Below, piece by piece: positions 59,694 through 64,000 of a stretch of 64,000 nucleotides of DNA. Under the pieces are notes generated by a model, which was given only the letters and a program-made list of their open reading frames with translations, was not told where the DNA came from and made no database searches. Made by a program: the position numbers and the translations under genes. The stretch is from the NCBI GenBank assembly GCA_021613335.1, contig JAJTWR010000113.1:1837501-1901500 (forward strand), written 5' to 3'. The stretch is from Whitmania pigra. Its lineage: Eukaryota > Annelida > Clitellata > Hirudinida > Haemopidae. Position 1 is the first letter of the stretch. Every line of letters begins with the position of its first letter.

Positions 59694-62600
59694 ATGAAGC
59701 TCATATTCCTGGCTATGCTAGGTAATTTGCAATTTTATTACATTTACATGCCTATAATATCGATATTATGTCATATTTCTTTATTTGAAAATGATTTTAC
59801 TGCACCTTTGAGGATGATCGTTTTGGTCAATGCCACTGTGAATTTATGTTTAAATATTTTATTTTAAGTAGAAATATTTATAATTTAATCAATAATTACA
59901 TTTTAAATACTTTGTTGAACTTTTTAAGGTGCCCTGACACTGGCAGCTCCGCAAGGTAAATTTACTTGTTGCCAAACATATTATTGTTAAATTTTGACTG
60001 ATGGTCTTTTAAGAAAAATACAGTAACTAAATTTTTTTATGACAGACGACTACGACTACGACTATGAAGAGGAAGAACCAGATTATCCTGAACCGCCAAA
60101 GTACCCTGAACCTCCAAAGTACCCTGAACCTCCAAAGTACCCTGAACCTCCAAAGAACCCTGAACCTCCAAAGTACCCTGAACCTCCAAAGTACCCTGAA
60201 CCTCCAAAGTACCCTGAACCTCCAAAGTACCCTGAACCTCCAAAGTACCCTGAACCGCCAAAGTACCCTGAACCTCCAAAGTACCCTGAACCTCCAAAAT
60301 ATCCGACATCATCAAAGCAACCTGATTATCCTGAATCTCCAAAATATCCAGCACCTTCAAAACAATCTCAGCTCCCAAAATATCCTGAGCCGCCTAAATA
60401 TGCTGAGCCCACTAAGGATTACCCTGCCCCTTCTACCGATTACTCTCCGCTTTCTTATCCTGAAAGTGAAGAAGAAGATTATCCAGAAGAACTAAAGCCT
60501 TCTCCCCCTGCTTATCCAAACCCCCCTAAATACCCAGAATCTCCAAAATATCCAGCATCTACTGAAAAACCACACTACCCTGATAAAGATGCTGGTAAAA
60601 CTTATCCAACTCCCAAAAGCTACGAAACTCCACCGACTTACAAGCATCTTCCCACCACTTATCCTGCTGTGAGTGCTTCAATCTCTCGCCAATAAATGCT
60701 CAACAAATAATTTTACTTTAATGCTTTCAGGTGACAAAGGCTAAGTTTTCCTGGACTGCTTGGTCTAAATGGGCTGAATGTTCCGTTACTTGTGGCACAG
60801 GTATCAAAAAGAGGACAAGGACTTGCATGCCTGGTGACAAAAATGCGATTGAAGAGTCTAGACCTGGAAGGTGAGCAGTAGAAATTTGATTATTTAAAAC
60901 TTTTGCAATTAATTATTAATACATTAAGTATGCTTCCATAATTTATATCTGTGTAATTCGTAATTTTTATATCCATAATTTGATATTAATAATAAAATTT
61001 ACCAACAGAAACTACGACAATCAATACGCGTGCGATGCAATTTGTCATTTAGATTTTGTAACCTTTAATACAGATATGCGAGAAGCTTATATCCTGAAGC
61101 CCCATCTAAAAAAGGAAGGTATGTTTTTGAAACATCATTTCAAATTTTAAATAGATTGCTGATTCGGTTTCATCTCTCCTTTCAGTTCTGCCGAGTATTT
61201 CTTCGAAGATCATTCTGGATCCAATTACCAGGGCGACACTTTCATTTCCGGAGATGCTGGCCTTGAAAACGAAGGAGGTCTCTACCCCAGTGAGACATAT
61301 GCCCCTCTGTCAGAATGTGATGGTGATTCCGTTCAAATTGAAGCTTGTTCTGGAGTTCCATGCCGTGAGTACAAAGTAGCCTTTTAAGTGAAATAATTTT
61401 AATTAGAATACCACAAATAAAATTTAAAATAAATGCACTTTAACAGCCGTCAATGGTGGTTGGTCCAAGTGGGGAGTATGGTCACTTTGTAGCGCAACTT
61501 GTGGCGATGGAGGATTGCAGAGCAGAACCAGAGAATGCAGCAAACCAACCCCCGCAAATGGTGGAAAGCTGTGCCAAGGAGTTTACGAACAGACCAATAT
61601 GTGCAGTCATCCTCGACCTTGTCGTACGTATTAGCATTTTGTAGGTATTGTATGTATTGCATATATTGCTCTCTTCGATCTTTGAAGATTGGACATCACA
61701 ATTCATACAATCACAATTAATTCATAGATTTGCATAGCTTTAAAAACTTTAGTCAAATAAACTTTCATTTGTTCTAAAAATGTACGTCAAATAAGAATGA
61801 ATTGTTGCAGCTGTTGATGGTAACTGGAACTCGTGGACTGAATGGTGCAGATGTAGCGTCAGTTGCGGATTCGGAGGAGTTCAAACAAGAGGAAGAAATT
61901 GTTCCAACCCTGCCAATGAATTTGGAGGTCGTCCTTGTTATGGGGCTGCACTTGAAACCAGAGGATGCTGCGAAGGACCATGCCGTTAGTCGCATATTAA
62001 CGTCTTAATAATGCGATAATGGTTAATGTCACGTGAAAAGTGATTTTATCAAAAACAATGTATGGGCTCTTAAATGAGAAAGTTTAATTTAATTTTATAT
62101 AATGTAGCGATTGTGGCTAGTATCGATTATTTTATTGATTAAATAATCTATTCATAAAATAATTACAAATAAAGCCGTTAACGGCAAGTGGAGTAGATGG
62201 TCGGAATGGTCAGCCCCTGAAAAGACGTGCGGATCTGAAGGTCAAGTCACGAGGTCAAGAAAATGTGACAACCCAGCACCTTCCGATGGAGGTGAACCAT
62301 GTCAAGGCAAGGACGTTCAGTCAAAGCCGAGTGTTCTCCCGCCATGTCGTAAGTGGACTTATTTGTAATATATAATTATTATTAATTATTATTAAATATA
62401 ATTAATTATATTGAACTATATTTCAAGCGCATGGAATGACTCAGATACAGATTCCAAATTGAAGTATAAATTAAAAATTAAGTTGTAATTAAAATATTAA
62501 AATAGAACATAAATTTTTGATAATAATAGAAATGTTATAAAGAAGTCAAATGGCTTGTTATGAAATTTCTGATAAACATTCCACTAATTGCAATTGCGTC

Positions 62601-63930
62601 AGAGGCGCTTCTTGAAATAATTTATACAGTGGCAGTTCAGGCTGGGTTTCGAACACGACACATTACGACCGTTGTCATTACCGCAGTATGCTGGCACGTA
62701 TAACCATTCGGCCAACCTGCACACTAATTTAAAATTGTTTTTTTACCAAGAGCAAGTGTTTAAATAAAAATTTAACTAAACAAGTAGTTTGCTAAAATTT
62801 AGGTTTTCAGTTCCATTTATATTAAAATTATATTTCATATGTTGAAACAGTTTGAAAATGTTCAAATTATTAATATTAGTAATTACTAACTACTAATGAC
62901 TAAATTTCAAAGCTATCGATGGTTGCTGGGGAGCATGGGGTGATTGGTCCAAGAGCAGTGCCTCTTGTGGCGAGGAAGGATTTCAGACGAGGTCGAGGGC
63001 TTGCGACGATCCTGCACCTCAGTACGACGGAAAAAACTGCATTGGTGATCCGATGGAAGTTCAAGTTGTCAAAGCAAAACCGTGCCGTTAGTTGAATCTC
63101 TTAATCTATTTTATTTCTAATTGTTGGTAGTTCTTCGAAGCATTATATTCGAGTTAAACTATTTATCTTTCCTAGTTATCATAATTATTTAAGGTTATTT
63201 AGGATTTTTTAATTTCAAATTTTGCAGCAAAGCCGTTACAAATTATTTTATTTGAAATAGTTATTTTAAATTGGCTCTTAATAAAGTTATAATGCATTAA
63301 ATATTTGCTTTAAGATTAAATATTTATTTAGCTGTCGATGGTGGCTGGAGTAAGTGGTACGAATGGTCCAAGTGCAGTGCCTCTTGTGGATTCGGGGGTA
63401 CTCAAGTCCAGCGAAGGAAGTGTGATCATCCAACACCAGCTTATGAGGGAAGGCCTTGCGAAGGTGCCTCAGGAAATAAAAGATCATGCTTCTTAAGCTT
63501 CTGTCGTAAGTTTTATATATTTTTTTCATTATTTTTTGTCATGAAAATTAAATTAATGCGACATGATATTAATTTTAATAATGTGATAATTCACACTAGA
63601 TTTTAAATTAATTAATTATTATTTTATCTAAATACTTAAGCTTCAATATTTTTATAAATACCAACTACTACCGTAGTTATACAAATGTAGTTTTGTGTTA
63701 TTTATTTGAAAAATATTTTTTTATTACTTAAAGCTGTTGATGGAAATTGGGGTCCTTGGTCAGTGTGGTCGTTTGGAAATGCCACTTGTGGTTTTGGGGG
63801 AACCAAGTCGAGAGTGAGGGATTGTGATAGTCCATCTCCTCTTTACGGAGGCAAAGGCTGTGATGGGGACGCCATTGAACATAACGAAGTTGAATTGTCA
63901 CCATGTGGTTCGAATTTGCTGTTTGCTTAA
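59694..63930 (+). CDS. Secreted proline-rich protein with seven thrombospondin type 1 repeats
   Basis: Exons: 59694-59721, 59929-59955, 60046-60668, 60731-60870, 61074-61118, 61186-61364, 61447-61623, 61811-61984, 62175-62348, 62913-63086, 63332-63505 and 63734-63930, about 703 residues, complete. A signal peptide ([16 protein letters not shown]) is followed by an acidic Asp/Tyr/Glu segment and about 13 copies of a Tyr-Pro-Glu-Pro-Pro-Lys hexapeptide. Seven TSP1 repeats then follow ([33 protein letters not shown] and so on). From the second repeat each TSP1 domain is one phase 1-1 exon, and four are exactly 174 nt. Repeat 1 has a long Gly/Ser-rich insertion split over three exons. Repeats 4, 5 and 7 lack the same two cysteines, and repeat 3 has two extra. 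TSP1 domains are extracellular adhesion or matrix modules. A structural, matrix or mucus-type role is inferred. No TM segment is seen. Confidence 0.92.
60088..60303 (+). repeat. 18-bp tandem coding repeat (Tyr-Pro-Glu-Pro-Pro-Lys)
   Basis: About 12-13 nearly identical 18-bp units (TACCCTGAACCTCCAAAG) lie inside the third exon. One unit has Asn for Tyr (AAG AAC CCT). Near identity at synonymous positions shows recent expansion or homogenisation. Degenerate units with ATC/ACC changes continue to about 60590. Confidence 0.95.
62590..62725 (-). mobile_element. tRNA-derived SINE copy in a TSP1-gene intron
   Basis: On the minus strand GGTTGGCCGAATGGTTATAC is a good A box and CGTGTTCGAAACCC a good B box. 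The intervening part resembles a leucine- or serine-type tRNA. A GCGCCTCTGACGC block follows, as in the SINE at 52.1 kb. The 3' end with the ATT tail is missing or decayed. It is antisense to the host gene. Confidence 0.7.
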
Positions 63931-64000
63931 AATTATGAGTCATTTATATTGTCGTTATTACGTACGTATAATTATGATATGGTGTGTCGTTAGTTTAATC
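63931..64000. other. Start of the TSP1 gene 3' UTR
   Basis: Seventy bases of AT-rich sequence after the stop codon; no AATAAA is reached before the window ends. Confidence 0.5.

Noticed and set aside
60037..60378. Minus-strand LEVQGT repeat ORF and the +2-frame LQSTLN ORF
   Set aside because: Shadows of the 18-bp proline-rich coding repeat on the plus strand, whose frame continues into the TSP1 exons.
61021..61118. Longer exon starting at the acceptor at about 61008 in the TSP1 gene
   Set aside because: It would enter the next exon in the wrong phase. The acceptor at 61073 keeps the frame into the [11 protein letters not shown] segment and the cysteines that follow.

Overview
The window is animal nuclear DNA. 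Genes are split by short AT-rich GT-AG introns, intergenic DNA is very AT-rich, and there are long ATT/AAT, ATCC, ATC and 8-bp simple repeats plus many decayed transposons (hAT, pogo, non-LTR, Gypsy and tRNA-derived SINEs). A protocadherin, a nicotinic receptor, a MEKK2/3-type kinase and multi-TSP1 proteins together point to a bilaterian. Protein flavour and repeat content suggest a lophotrochozoan, perhaps an annelid; that is inference and no species is claimed.

Layout. 1-8.7 kb: an apparently intronless SRSF10-like splicing factor (+) and two widely spaced exons of a nicotinic acetylcholine receptor subunit (-). A phase-compatible signal-peptide exon is possible at 10.3 kb. Two large ATT/AAT arrays and a LINE tail lie here. 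10.6-13.1 kb: a GC-rich minisatellite, a hAT fragment and a decayed pogo/Tigger transposase. 16.3-19.3 kb: the six-exon eEF2 gene (-), with two frame-breaking small deletions in this sequence. 20.2-22.2 kb: LINE and hAT debris. 22.9-27.6 kb: a MAP3K2/3-type kinase (+) with PB1 and kinase domains, one apparent GC-AG intron, and a 12-copy minisatellite grown from a SINE tail. 29.5-33.8 kb: mobile DNA, including a hAT copy with both inverted ends and an 8-bp target duplication. 34-42 kb: gene-poor simple repeats, among them a nearly pure 8-bp satellite. 42.3-48.2 kb: a protocadherin (+). 49.7-55.6 kb: LINE, hAT, Gypsy and SINE remnants, then a young LTR element whose only ORF is intact. 56.5-58.2 kb: a small two-finger zinc-finger gene (-). 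59.5-63.9 kb: a secreted proline-rich protein with seven TSP1 repeats (+), complete with a TATA box.

The host genes have unrelated jobs (splicing, translation, kinase signalling, adhesion, matrix or secretion) and I see no operon-like grouping. The most unusual items are the SAP-domain-only LTR element, the coordinated loss and gain of cysteine pairs across the TSP1 repeats, and the link between SINE tails and expanding repeats. Exon boundaries were read by eye from splice consensus and phase, so errors of a base or so are possible.
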